From JAHEEL01 sp039715165 (GTDB taxonomy: Bacteria; Actinomycetota; Acidimicrobiia; Spongiisociales; UBA5794): a stretch of 16,581 nt of DNA. Position 1 is the stretch's first letter. Every line of letters begins with the position of its first letter. The position numbers and the translations under genes are program-made. The notes under the pieces were generated by a model that was not told the DNA's origin, did no database searches, and saw only the letters and a program-made list of their open reading frames with translations. Of this stretch, positions 7,089 through 14,794 are shown piece after piece. The stretch lies in assembly GCA_039715165.1 (NCBI GenBank), contig JBDLHX010000051.1, positions 1-16,581 on the forward strand, in the 5' to 3' direction.

Positions 7089-8033
7089 GTGACCACAGCA
7101 GAAACCGACATCGACGTGCAGGGCGGCGAAGCGCCGCCGAAGCACAAGCGGTTCCGCATGGAGAACTGGTGGGGCGTCCTTTGGGTGCTCCCATCACTGC
7201 TCGCCGTGATGATCTTCGTCTACGGCTTCATCGCCTGGACGGCCCGCGTGTCCGTGAGCAAGTGGAAGGGCCTCGACCCCGACTACACGTTCGTCGGCGG
7301 CGAGAACTTCGTGAATCTGGCCTCCGATCGCCGCTTCCACATCGACGTCGTCAACACGGCAATCTTCACCGTCGTCTTCGTCCTCGGCTGTCTGCTGATC
7401 GGACTCGGCCTCGCCATCCTCCTCGACAAGGGAATCAGGGCAGAAGGCTTCTACCGCAGCCTCTTCCTCTTCCCCATGGCGATCTCGTTCATCGTCACCG
7501 GCGTCGTCTGGCGCTGGCTCATGAACCCGGCCCAGGGCGAGCGCCTCAGCGGCCTCAATCTCCTCTTCGACAACCTCGGTCTCGATTTCATGATCAACAG
7601 TTGGCACGCGACACCAACGTGGGGGATAGCGGCCGTAGCCCTCCCCGCCGTGTGGCAGATGTCCGGCTACACGATGGCGCTCTACCTCGCGGGGCTGCGC
7701 GGTATCCCCGAAGCGCTCCGCGAAGCAGCCCGGGTGGACGGCGCCTCGGAATTCCAGATCTACCGGCGGGTGATCATGCCGCTGCTCTGGCCGGTGACCC
7801 TTGCAGCGCTCATCATCCTCGGCCACAGCTCTCTCAAGGTCTTCGACCTCATCATCGCCCTTGCCGGCAAGCAGGTCGCACTCGACGTGCCCGCGATCTA
7901 CATGTGGACGACCACCTTCGACGGATTCTTCTTCGGCAGAGGTGCCGCCATCGGCATGGTCCTGCTCTTCTCCGTCGCTGTGCTCGTCATCCCCTACCTG
8001 TGGTACTCCCTGCGCCAGGAGGCGGAAGGATGA
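7089..8033 (+). CDS. Sugar ABC importer permease, MalF/UgpA type
   Basis: Inner-membrane subunit of the CUT1 importer, 314 residues, with about six membrane helices (roughly residues 28-50, 88-112, 122-143, 178-202, 232-256 and 287-307). The cytoplasmic EAA loop that docks the ATPase is clear at 208-231 (EALREAARVDGASEFQIYRR, then VIMP). The start is GTG at 7089, twelve bases after AAGGAG. Its end overlaps the next permease by four bases (ATGA), consistent with a 1:1 heterodimer. No ATP-binding gene follows; in actinomycetes one shared ATPase (MsiK type) often serves several such importers from elsewhere in the genome. Confidence 0.92.
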   Translation: MTTAETDIDVQGGEAPPKHKRFRMENWWGVLWVLPSLLAVMIFVYGFIAWTARVSVSKWKGLDPDYTFVGGENFVNLASDRRFHIDVVNTAIFTVVFVLGCLLIGLGLAILLDKGIRAEGFYRSLFLFPMAISFIVTGVVWRWLMNPAQGERLSGLNLLFDNLGLDFMINSWHATPTWGIAAVALPAVWQMSGYTMALYLAGLRGIPEALREAARVDGASEFQIYRRVIMPLLWPVTLAALIILGHSSLKVFDLIIALAGKQVALDVPAIYMWTTTFDGFFFGRGAAIGMVLLFSVAVLVIPYLWYSLRQEAEG

Positions 8034-8860
8034 CCGCGATCGCAGGCGTCCACCGGAGCCGGAAGTGGGTCTACATCCCGCTGACGATGATGGCGCTGTT
8101 CTATCTGCTGCCGATGTTCGTGATGCTCAACACGGGATTCAAGAGCTTCGACGAGGTCAGCCTCGCAACGATGTGGAAGCTTCCCTCTGCGTTGTCGGTC
8201 GACAACTTCCGCCTCGCGTGGGAGGCCCTGCACCCCAACCTGTGGAACTCCGTCAAGATCGTCGTTCCGGCCGCGACGATCTCGTCCTTCCTCGGGTCGA
8301 TCAACGGGTACGTGCTGTCGAAGTGGAAGTTCCGCGGGGCCAACGTCGTCTTTCCGCTGCTTCTCTTCGGCATGTTCATCCCATATCAGTCGATCCTCAT
8401 CCCGCTCGTGCAGGTCATGTCGTGGGTAGGGCTTGCTGGCACCACATGGGCACTGGTCCTTGTCCACGTCATCTACGGAATCCCGATCACCACGCTCATC
8501 TTCCGCAACTACTTCGCTGCCCTTCCGGAGTCGCTCATCGAGGCCGCGAAGGTCGATGGTGCGGGGATCTGGCAGGTGTATTCGCGGATCCTCCTGCCGC
8601 TGTCGATTCCGGCATTTGTCGTGGTCTACATCTGGCAGTTCACGGCGGCGTGGAACGACTTCCTGTTCGCCGTGCTGCTCACGAGCACCGACAACTGGCC
8701 GGTCACGGTGGCCCTCAACAACATGGCGGGGAGCCAGATCATCGCGTGGAATATCCAGATGGCAGGCTCGTTCCTCGCCGCACTTCCGACACTGCTGATC
8801 TACATCTTCCTCGGCCGCTACTTCCTCCGAGGCATGATGACGGGTGCCCTCAAGGAGTAG
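8030..8860 (+). CDS. Sugar ABC importer permease, MalG/UgpE type
   Basis: Second membrane subunit of the CUT1 importer, 276 residues. It has an N-terminal helix (about 13-34), further helices around 72-95, 105-130, 135-158, 191-215 and 244-264, and the EAA loop at 167-190 (ESLIEAAKVDGAGIWQVYSR, then ILLP). Length and the short N-terminus are typical of MalG-like subunits. Translation starts at ATG 8030, which shares bases with the stop of the upstream permease, so the two are coupled. It ends the recognizable importer operon, and 175 non-coding bases follow before the next gene. Confidence 0.92.
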   Translation: MTAIAGVHRSRKWVYIPLTMMALFYLLPMFVMLNTGFKSFDEVSLATMWKLPSALSVDNFRLAWEALHPNLWNSVKIVVPAATISSFLGSINGYVLSKWKFRGANVVFPLLLFGMFIPYQSILIPLVQVMSWVGLAGTTWALVLVHVIYGIPITTLIFRNYFAALPESLIEAAKVDGAGIWQVYSRILLPLSIPAFVVVYIWQFTAAWNDFLFAVLLTSTDNWPVTVALNNMAGSQIIAWNIQMAGSFLAALPTLLIYIFLGRYFLRGMMTGALKE

Positions 8861-8872
8861 GCGGCTCCGGCG

Positions 8873-8971
8873 CGGCCATCGCCGTGTGGCCGAGAACCTA
8901 CGATCTTGTGGCAGGCCGAGCCATTCGTTGTGCTGCCATCTCGCGGACGACTCAAGGGGGTGTGATCCCCC
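8873..8971 (+). terminator. Possible terminator region after the importer operon (two hairpins)
   Basis: Two modest hairpins lie in the non-coding stretch 8861-9035. CGGCCA (8873-8878) pairs with TGGCCG (8887-8892) around eight bases, and GGGGG (8956-8960) pairs with CCCCC (8967-8971) around TGTGAT. Neither is followed by a T run, so termination is only suggested. Confidence 0.3.
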
Positions 8972-9035
8972 GCCGGGGCGCCTTCCATGGGTCAGGCCTG
9001 GGAGATCACGTAGCATCACGGCGCGAGGGGGTGCA

Positions 9036-10058
9036 ATGGCACAACAGAAGACACTTGACGCGAAACTGGCGAAGATGTTGGCGGATCCGTCTGCCGACGA
9101 GTTCATCATCGCTGATGCGAAGGACGCAGACATGGCCTTCGGCATCGCGGCGCCGGGTTCGAATCATGCCGAAGGCGCGCACGGCCGCAAGCACCGAACG
9201 CTTCAGCAGTACCGCGACCACATCTGCGAGAACACCCGCCAGGCGCTGATCGACATCATGCTCATGAGCGCGAGCACCAACCATGTGTTGACCATCGAAG
9301 AAGGGCTGTTCGCAGACAGCCCCGTTACCCCCGCCATTCGCGCCAATGACACCACCGACATATGGGGGGCACGCGGCAGTACGTACGCCGATCAACCCTC
9401 GCTGCCTTTCCGCTCCGCCTCGCTCGACACGGCCATGTGCGGGAAGACTCCCTGCCAACCGGAGGAGAGGTCGCTCGGTGCCGACTTGGGTCTCTACTCG
9501 ATCACGTTCAGCAACCACGCCGCGACGGACCGGGATGTGTTGAACTCCTACGCACGGTTCAGAGAAGAGTCCGCTGCGAAGGGATTCAGGCACTTCCTGG
9601 AGTTCTTCGACCCGAATGCGCCCCTTGCGCCGATTCCGGATGTGGGCGCGTTCATGAACGACATGATCGTGCGAACCCTCGCCGGCGTCGCCGGTGCCGA
9701 GCGGCCGATCTTCCTCAAGGTGGTCTACCACGGGCCCGCCGCGATGGAGGAACTGGCCGGCTACGACTCCTCGCTGATCGTTGGGATCATGGGCGGGTCG
9801 TCCGGCACTACCTTCGATGCGTTCCATCAGCTGTGGGAGGCCCGGAAGCACGGCGCTCGCGCAGCTCTGTACGGACGAATGATCAACAACGCCGAGGACC
9901 AGAGGAGTTTCATCACCCATCTTCGAGCGCTCGCCGACGGCCAGGCGGATCCCGTCGAGGCCGTTCGGTCGTACCACGCGGAGCTTGCTCGCATCGGAGT
10001 CCGCCCCCACCGCTCGTTGGAGAACGATCTACAGCGCACCTCACCGGCGGCATCGTGA
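9036..10058 (+). CDS. Putative class I aldolase (DeoC/LacD/FbaB-like TIM barrel)
   Basis: A 340-residue soluble protein. It resembles a poorly characterized group of TIM-barrel aldolases found next to sugar kinases; I recognise it from overall pattern, not from a diagnostic motif. Visible features include FIIADAKDADMAFGIAAPG (23-41), LIDIMLMSAS (71-80), SPVTPAIRANDTTDIW (95-110), GADLGLYSITFSN (148-160), FRHFLEFFDPN (184-194), IFLKVVYHGP (225-234, with Lys228 a candidate Schiff-base residue), and a Gly/Ser loop GIMGGSSGTTF (250-260) of the kind that binds phosphate. ATG 9036 is chosen because a purine-rich GAGGGGG (9025-9030) precedes it and conservation seems to begin there. Its stop overlaps the kinase start (GTGA), suggesting kinase and aldolase act in sequence on one sugar. 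Confidence 0.6.
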   Translation: MAQQKTLDAKLAKMLADPSADEFIIADAKDADMAFGIAAPGSNHAEGAHGRKHRTLQQYRDHICENTRQALIDIMLMSASTNHVLTIEEGLFADSPVTPAIRANDTTDIWGARGSTYADQPSLPFRSASLDTAMCGKTPCQPEERSLGADLGLYSITFSNHAATDRDVLNSYARFREESAAKGFRHFLEFFDPNAPLAPIPDVGAFMNDMIVRTLAGVAGAERPIFLKVVYHGPAAMEELAGYDSSLIVGIMGGSSGTTFDAFHQLWEARKHGARAALYGRMINNAEDQRSFITHLRALADGQADPVEAVRSYHAELARIGVRPHRSLENDLQRTSPAAS

Positions 10059-11110
10059 ATCCTTCCGACCGGTACGGCTCAACCGACCGGAGTCCGACAG
10101 TGGACCGTTCCACGCGGAGAGGCGTGCTGGCCGCCGGTAACTTCATCGTCGACCATGTGAAGATGATCGATGCGTGGCCCGAGCAGGACATGCTGGCGAA
10201 CATCACAGCCAAGACGATCAGCAACGGTGGCGGTCCGTACAACGTCCTGCGGGACCTCGAGGCACTCGGTGCGGGGTTTCCGCTCGAGGCCGCAGGTCTC
10301 GTCGGCGACGATGCCGACGCACGTTGGATCCTGTCGGACTGCTCGGAGCACGGCATCGACATCCGACAGCTCGGAACCACCGACGGGGCGGCAACCTCGT
10401 ACACCGACGCGATGTGTGTCGAGCACGATGGGCGGAGGACCTTCTTCCACCACCGCGGTGCCAATTCCCAGTTCTCGGCGGAGCACGTCGATTTGGCCGA
10501 GAGCAACGCCCGGATCTTCCTCCTCGGGTATCTCGTTCTGCTCGACTCGATGGATCGACTCGACGGCGATGGCCGGACCGAAGCATCGAGGGTCCTCGAG
10601 AAGGCGCGCTCCTTGGGCTTCACGACGGCAGTTGAGACCGTGTCTGCGGCCGATGCCGCGTTCCGCGACGTGGTGCTCGCATCTCTCCCTCACGTGGACC
10701 TGCTCTTCCTCAACGAAGTCGAGGCCTCCCTGCTCCTCGAGCGAGAGGTCGAGGCGACCGGCGCCTCGCTGCTTTCGGCCACCGAAGACATTGCGGCGCT
10801 GGGAGCCCCAGGTCGCGTGATCGTGCACTGCTCCGACGGAGCCGCGTGCCGTGAGCCGGATGGCACAGTGATCACGCAGCCTTCGCTCGATCTTCCGCCA
10901 GACTTCATCCAAGGTGCGACGGGGGCGGGTGACGCGTTCACGGCCGGCTTCCTGCACGGTGTCCACGAGGGTGCCACTTCTCAGACAAGCCTGCTCCAGG
11001 GTGTGTGTGTCGCCGCCCAGAGCCTCACCCACGCGACGGCTTCGGGAGGTGTGAGAGCGCTGAGCGAGTGCATGTCGCTGCCGGGCCGATTCGGGTTTCG
11101 ACAGTTCTGA
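10055..11110 (+). CDS. PfkB-family carbohydrate kinase
   Basis: ATP-dependent sugar (or sugar-phosphate) kinase of the ribokinase fold, 351 residues. The N-terminal substrate side has NGGGPYNV (57-64), matching the GGxxxN motif, and AAGLVGDDADARWI follows. FLNEVEA (218-224) holds the NxxE metal/ATP motif. GATGAGDAFTAGF (287-299) is PfkB signature 2 with catalytic Asp293. The GTG start (10055-10057) overlaps the aldolase stop by four bases. The first 22 or so residues look unconserved, so a later start is possible. Substrate cannot be told from sequence; pairing with an aldolase suggests phosphorylation of a ketose or deoxy-sugar acid before cleavage. Confidence 0.85.
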   Translation: MNPSDRYGSTDRSPTVDRSTRRGVLAAGNFIVDHVKMIDAWPEQDMLANITAKTISNGGGPYNVLRDLEALGAGFPLEAAGLVGDDADARWILSDCSEHGIDIRQLGTTDGAATSYTDAMCVEHDGRRTFFHHRGANSQFSAEHVDLAESNARIFLLGYLVLLDSMDRLDGDGRTEASRVLEKARSLGFTTAVETVSAADAAFRDVVLASLPHVDLLFLNEVEASLLLEREVEATGASLLSATEDIAALGAPGRVIVHCSDGAACREPDGTVITQPSLDLPPDFIQGATGAGDAFTAGFLHGVHEGATSQTSLLQGVCVAAQSLTHATASGGVRALSECMSLPGRFGFRQF

Positions 11111-11132
11111 GCGATGCCATCGGAATGGGGAC

Positions 11133-12188
11133 ATGTCGGATTGCGTTCCACTCGACATGACCCGTCGTCGAAAGGTTGCTGTTGGCGTTGTCATCCTCAG
11201 TGTGTCGCTGCTTCTCGCTCCGTGGCTGGTCGGCGATGCCCGCCTGCCCTCTCTCCGGCTCCCCGCAAGGGTCACGCCCGTGAACGTCTCTGATGTCTAC
11301 AACCCGGTTGCCGCCGGGGAGGAGACCCCGCCCGGCTTCCGGCAGCTCCTCACACGCGACCGGATCCACCCGATCTACGACCCCGTCTTCACGAGCGCGG
11401 ACGACGTCGACTGGCCGGACGGGTCGCTCGTCATCGGTGTCGCCGGAGACAACGCCACGAAGGCGTATCCCGTGACGGTCCTCAACCAGCGCGAGATGGT
11501 CATCGACGAAATCGAGGGGTTGCCGATCCTCGTCTCCTGGTGACCGCTGTGCGCTACGGCGATGGTCCATCGCCGCGAAATCGACGGAGAGGCGGTGGTC
11601 TTCGGCAACCACGGCGCGCTCTGGGGCAACGCGATGACGTGGTGGGATCACGACACCGGCTCGGTGTGGAGCCAACCCACCGGTGAGGCGATCCTCGGGC
11701 CGCTCCGCGGCACGAAACTCGAACTCCTGCCGTCGACCCTCACCACATGGGAGGCGTGGCGCACATCGCACCCCGAGACGGAGGCTCTCGACGTCCACGC
11801 GTGGGGAACGGCGTTCGCTCTCGAAGACATGATGATTGTCGTCGACTTCGGTGACGTGGCGACGGCATATCCCATTCCCGCAGTTCGCGAAGTCGGCCTG
11901 ATCAACGACGTTGTCGGCGGTGTTCCCATTGCCGTCGTGTCGGATCCGTCCGATCCGGCCCGTTGGGCCGTCTTCAGTCGCATGCTGGACGATGCCACGG
12001 TGGATCTGATCGTCTCGGGAGATGTCATCGAGGATCGAGCATCGGGTACGACGTTCGATCCGTTCCTCGGTCTCGGCCGATCCGGACCGCTTTCAGCGGA
12101 GAACCTCGACAAGCTCGCGGCGTTCACGATCTTCCCGGATGACTTCCCGACGTTCTTCCCCGACGGCGTGGTGAACGACGGATCGTGA
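11133..12188 (+). CDS. DUF3179 protein, probable selenoprotein with Sec-Pro-Leu-Cys motif
   Basis: Read through the in-frame TGA at 11541-11543, this is one 351-residue protein. An N-terminal membrane anchor (about residues 14-33) precedes an extracytoplasmic DUF3179 domain. LVIGVAGDNATKAYPVTVL and EIEGLPILVSW lead up to codon 137 (TGA), then PLC, giving U-P-L-C where the family has CPLC. Family features continue: VVFGNHGALWGNAMTWWD, GSVWSQPTGEAILGPLRGT, and TTWEAWRTSHPET. A second, degenerate copy of the motif region lies at 234-272 without cysteines. Frame is kept on both sides and nothing else is broken, arguing against decay. ATG 11133 has GGGG just upstream; ATG 11157 is an alternative. 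It sits 22 bases after the kinase gene. Function of DUF3179 is unknown; a redox role is inferred. A recent nonsense mutation is the alternative. Confidence 0.75.
11557..11575 (+). promoter_or_regulatory. Candidate bacterial SECIS hairpin downstream of the TGA codon
   Basis: CGGCGAT (11557-11563) pairs perfectly with ATCGCCG (11569-11575), leaving the apical loop GGTCC (11564-11568). The loop starts 20 bases after the TGA. Bacterial SECIS elements known to recruit SelB are stem-loops inside the coding region with a G in the first loop positions and the loop roughly 16-37 bases after UGA. The E. coli fdhF loop also carries GGUC. The innermost G-C could pair too, leaving GTC. Confidence 0.65.
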
Positions 12189-12245
12189 GGGAATCGAGTC
12201 GACCGAGGCGTCCGAACGGCAGTAGCGTGGGCGCGGGAGGACGAT

Positions 12246-13259
12246 ATGACGCGAGTTCGATGGGGAATCCTCAGTACCGCCGACATTGGGATGGCGAAGG
12301 TCACACCGGCCATCCAGCGAGCGGAGAACTGCGACGTTGTAGCGATCGCGTCGAGAGACGAAGAACGCGCTTCGGCAGCTGCGCAAGCGCTCGGCATTCC
12401 TCACGCCTACGGGTCGTATGAAGAACTCCTCGAAGCCGACGACGTCGATGCCGTCTACATCCCGCTGCCGAACGACCTGCACGCTGAGTGGACGATCAAG
12501 GCGGCGGCCGCCGGGAAGCACATCCTCTGTGAAAAGCCTCTGGCGATGAGCGCCGCTCAAGCACAGGAGATCGTTGATGCCTGTGCAGAAGCCGGTGTCA
12601 AGCTCCAAGAGGCCTTCATGTATCGCCACCACCCGACGTGGGTCGAGGCCATCCGGCTGGTGCGGAGCGGGGCCATCGGCGAGGTGCAGGCCGTCCAGAG
12701 TTGGTTCAGCTACTTCAACGACGACCCCGCGAACATTCGCAACAAGGTGGAGAACGGCGGCGGGGCGCTCATGGACATCGGGTGCTACAACATCAACCTG
12801 TCGCGGCTCGTCTTCGATGGGGAGCCTGAGTCCATCCACTCGGCCGTCCGTCGCGACCCGACGATGGGCATCGACATCCTCGCCTCGGCCGTGCTGGAGT
12901 TCCCGGAGGAGAAGCACTCGACGTTCACCTGCACGATCCGAGCCGAAGACGACCAGCGGGTGAGCATCGTCGGAACCTCAGGTCGGATCGACATCGAGAT
13001 CCCGTTCAACATCCCACCCGACCTACCCACCCGGATCCGTGTGACGTCGGGAGGCGAACCTCCGGTCGACCCGGCGACCGAAGTCGTCGAGTTTGCACCT
13101 GCGGATCAGTACACGATCCAGGCCGAGCTGTTCGCCGCAGCGATCATCGAAGACCGGCCGGTACCGGTGCCCCCGCAGGACGCGGTGAGGAACATGCAAG
13201 TGATCGAGGCGGTCCTCGCCGGCTCGAACGCCCATCAAGTCGGAAGCCAAGGAGGCTGA
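12246..13259 (+). CDS. Gfo/Idh/MocA-family NAD(P)-dependent oxidoreductase
   Basis: A 337-residue cytoplasmic enzyme of the glucose-fructose oxidoreductase/inositol dehydrogenase family, which oxidizes or reduces sugars, inositols and related cyclitols. The N-terminal Rossmann fold starts RVRWGILSTADIG (3-15). YIPLPNDLHAEW (71-82) and CEKPLA (95-100), with the conserved EKP Lys97, follow. FMYRHHPTW then GGGALMDIGCYNIN mark the C-terminal substrate domain. A GGGAGG ribosome site (12235-12240) precedes ATG 12246. The 57 bases upstream hold a possible -10-like TAGCGT (12223-12228) but no clear -35. The next gene begins three bases after the stop, so the two form an operon. Substrate cannot be assigned. 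Confidence 0.9.
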   Translation: MTRVRWGILSTADIGMAKVTPAIQRAENCDVVAIASRDEERASAAAQALGIPHAYGSYEELLEADDVDAVYIPLPNDLHAEWTIKAAAAGKHILCEKPLAMSAAQAQEIVDACAEAGVKLQEAFMYRHHPTWVEAIRLVRSGAIGEVQAVQSWFSYFNDDPANIRNKVENGGGALMDIGCYNINLSRLVFDGEPESIHSAVRRDPTMGIDILASAVLEFPEEKHSTFTCTIRAEDDQRVSIVGTSGRIDIEIPFNIPPDLPTRIRVTSGGEPPVDPATEVVEFAPADQYTIQAELFAAAIIEDRPVPVPPQDAVRNMQVIEAVLAGSNAHQVGSQGG

Positions 13260-13262
13260 CAC

Positions 13263-13982
13263 ATGCGAGACCTGACAGGATCCGTCGTAGCGATCACCGG
13301 GGCGAGCGCAGGCATCGGAGAGGCCTCGGCCCGAGCCCTCGTTGCGGAAGGGGCCAAGGTGGTGGTCGGGGCGCGTCGCGTTGAACGCCTCGAAGCGCTG
13401 GCCGACCAATTCGGATCGTCCGTCATTCCGGTCGAGATGGATGTGCGCGCGCCGGGCGATTCCCAACGACTCGTCGATGCAGCGCTCGAGGCCCACGGTC
13501 GCCTCGACGCAATCGTGGTGAACGCCGGGATCGGCGCCTACGGCGGGATCATGGATCTCAGCGACGAGCAGCTCGCCGTGATGATGGACACGAACATCGC
13601 GGGGACGGTGTGGCCGATCCGAGCTGCCGTGCCGCACTTCCTCGAGAAAGGCGAAGGCGACATCATCATCGTCGCCTCCGTCGCCGGGCTGAGGGGAGCC
13701 GGGGACGAGGCGGTCTACGCAGCGACGAAGTTCGCGCAGGTCGGCCTCGCCGGTGGGCTCGATCGTGAATTGCGTGACAAGGGCATCCGGGTCAGCACGC
13801 TGGCACCCGGAGGCACGGCGACGGAGTTCGCCATGGGCGCAGGGCGCACCCCGGACATGCCGGGTCTCGCCGACATGATGAGACCAGAAGACGTCGCTGC
13901 CGCGGTCGTTACCGTGCTCAGGCAGCCGCGGACGATGCGGACGCTCATGTGGTCGATGCGGAGCATCCAAGAAGACGATTGA
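13263..13982 (+). CDS. Short-chain dehydrogenase/reductase (SDR)
   Basis: A classical SDR of 239 residues using NAD(P)H. The cofactor loop TGASAGIG is at residues 12-19, the NAG motif at 87-89, and the catalytic set is Asn111, Ser139, Tyr152 and Lys156 (VYAATK). APGGTATEF (about 180-188) is the usual segment after the active site. GARR after the second strand, with Arg in place of an acidic residue, would favour NADP(H); this is inference. AGGAGG within the last codons of the preceding oxidoreductase serves as its ribosome site, and the three-base gap shows co-expression. It probably acts on the same metabolite family as its partner. It converges with the ATPase gene on the other strand. Confidence 0.9.
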   Translation: MRDLTGSVVAITGASAGIGEASARALVAEGAKVVVGARRVERLEALADQFGSSVIPVEMDVRAPGDSQRLVDAALEAHGRLDAIVVNAGIGAYGGIMDLSDEQLAVMMDTNIAGTVWPIRAAVPHFLEKGEGDIIIVASVAGLRGAGDEAVYAATKFAQVGLAGGLDRELRDKGIRVSTLAPGGTATEFAMGAGRTPDMPGLADMMRPEDVAAAVVTVLRQPRTMRTLMWSMRSIQEDD

Positions 13983-14005
13983 CGGTCCAGGAGCCTGCCG
14001 AGAGC

Positions 14006-14794
14006 TCAGTGCAGCTCTTCGATATCGGTGTCGGTGACCTCGCTCGCGCGCTTCCCCATGATGATCATGGCGAGGACCTCGTCCTTGGTGACGTCGACCT
14101 TGTTCACAACGCCGGCCAGGTTTCCGGTGTGCATGACGGCGATCCGGTCGGCGAGGTCGAAGACGTCATGGATGTCGTGACTGATGAGGAAGATGCCGAT
14201 TCCCTCTGACTTCAGCTGCCTGATGAGCTCTCCGACCTGAGCGGTTTCGGCAGGACCGAGGGCCGCCGTCGGCTCATCCATGATGATGATTCGGGCGTTG
14301 AAGTACACCGCCTTCGCAATGGCAATCGACTGTCGCTGCCCACCCGAGAGGGACTGCACAGGGACCCGGAAGTTCAAGAACTTCGGGTTAAGACGAGCCA
14401 TCACCTTGCGGAACGCATCCTCCATGGCGGCATCATCGAGCGTTCCCCACGTCGTCTTGAGTTCGCGACCGAGGAACATGTTCGACGGCGCGTTCTGATT
14501 CTCGGCGAGGGCAAGCGTCTGGTAGATCGTCTCGACGCCGAACCCCTTCGCGTCGCGCGGGTTGTGGATCGTGACCTGCTCCCCATCGATGAAAATCTCG
14601 CCCGAGTCGGCAGGGTGCGCACCGGACAGTGTCCGGATGAGGGTTGTCTTCCCTGCACCGTTGCCACCCACGATGGCGACGACCTCACCGCCGAAGAGGT
14701 CGACAGAGACGTCGTCGACTGCGTGCACACCGCCGAACGCCACCTTGATGTTCTTCATCTCGACGAGGGGCGTCCGTACCTGTGTGTCGGTCAT
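14006..14794 (-). CDS. Sugar ABC importer ATP-binding protein (xylose/ribose/fructose type, single domain)
   Basis: Energizing subunit of the second importer. The 262-residue protein has a single ABC domain: Walker A GGNGAGKTT (43-51), Q-loop Gln92, signature LSGGQRQ (149-155), Walker B IIIMDEP (169-175) and switch His206 in SHD. Most XylG/RbsA/MglA-type ATPases have two fused ABC domains of about 500 residues. This one matches the shorter FrcA-like forms that work as homodimers. ATG (14792-14794) overlaps the permease stop by four bases. It is the last gene of the operon. Confidence 0.92.
   Translation of the reverse strand: MTDTQVRTPLVEMKNIKVAFGGVHAVDDVSVDLFGGEVVAIVGGNGAGKTTLIRTLSGAHPADSGEIFIDGEQVTIHNPRDAKGFGVETIYQTLALAENQNAPSNMFLGRELKTTWGTLDDAAMEDAFRKVMARLNPKFLNFRVPVQSLSGGQRQSIAIAKAVYFNARIIIMDEPTAALGPAETAQVGELIRQLKSEGIGIFLISHDIHDVFDLADRIAVMHTGNLAGVVNKVDVTKDEVLAMIIMGKRASEVTDTDIEELH

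Noticed and set aside
9011..9016. TAGCAT as -10 box for the aldolase gene
   Set aside because: No acceptable -35 box at the right distance; a promoter is likely somewhere in 8861-9035 but cannot be placed.
8844..9035. N-terminal extension of the aldolase-like gene from ATG 8844
   Set aside because: It overlaps the end of the permease gene, the added residues are Arg/Ser/Cys-rich without conservation, and ATG 9036 has a purine-rich ribosome site.
7994..9145. 383-codon open frame on the minus strand opposite the second permease
   Set aside because: Charged, low-complexity translation with no recognizable motif, fully overlapping a certain permease gene.
10079..11275. 398-codon minus-strand open frame over the kinase
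   Set aside because: Antisense to a PfkB kinase with intact motifs; Arg-rich composition typical of shadow frames.
11544..12188. A separate short gene starting at ATG 11562 after the TGA, i.e. two genes or a pseudogene
   Set aside because: The frame is identical on both sides, no ribosome site precedes 11562, the ATG falls within the domain just after the CPLC motif, and a SECIS-like hairpin is present. One readthrough gene explains this better, though a nonsense mutation cannot be excluded without genome data.
13983..14005. Terminator between the convergent SDR and ATPase genes
   Set aside because: The 23-base gap holds only a short GAGCTC-type palindrome nearby and no stem with a T run.
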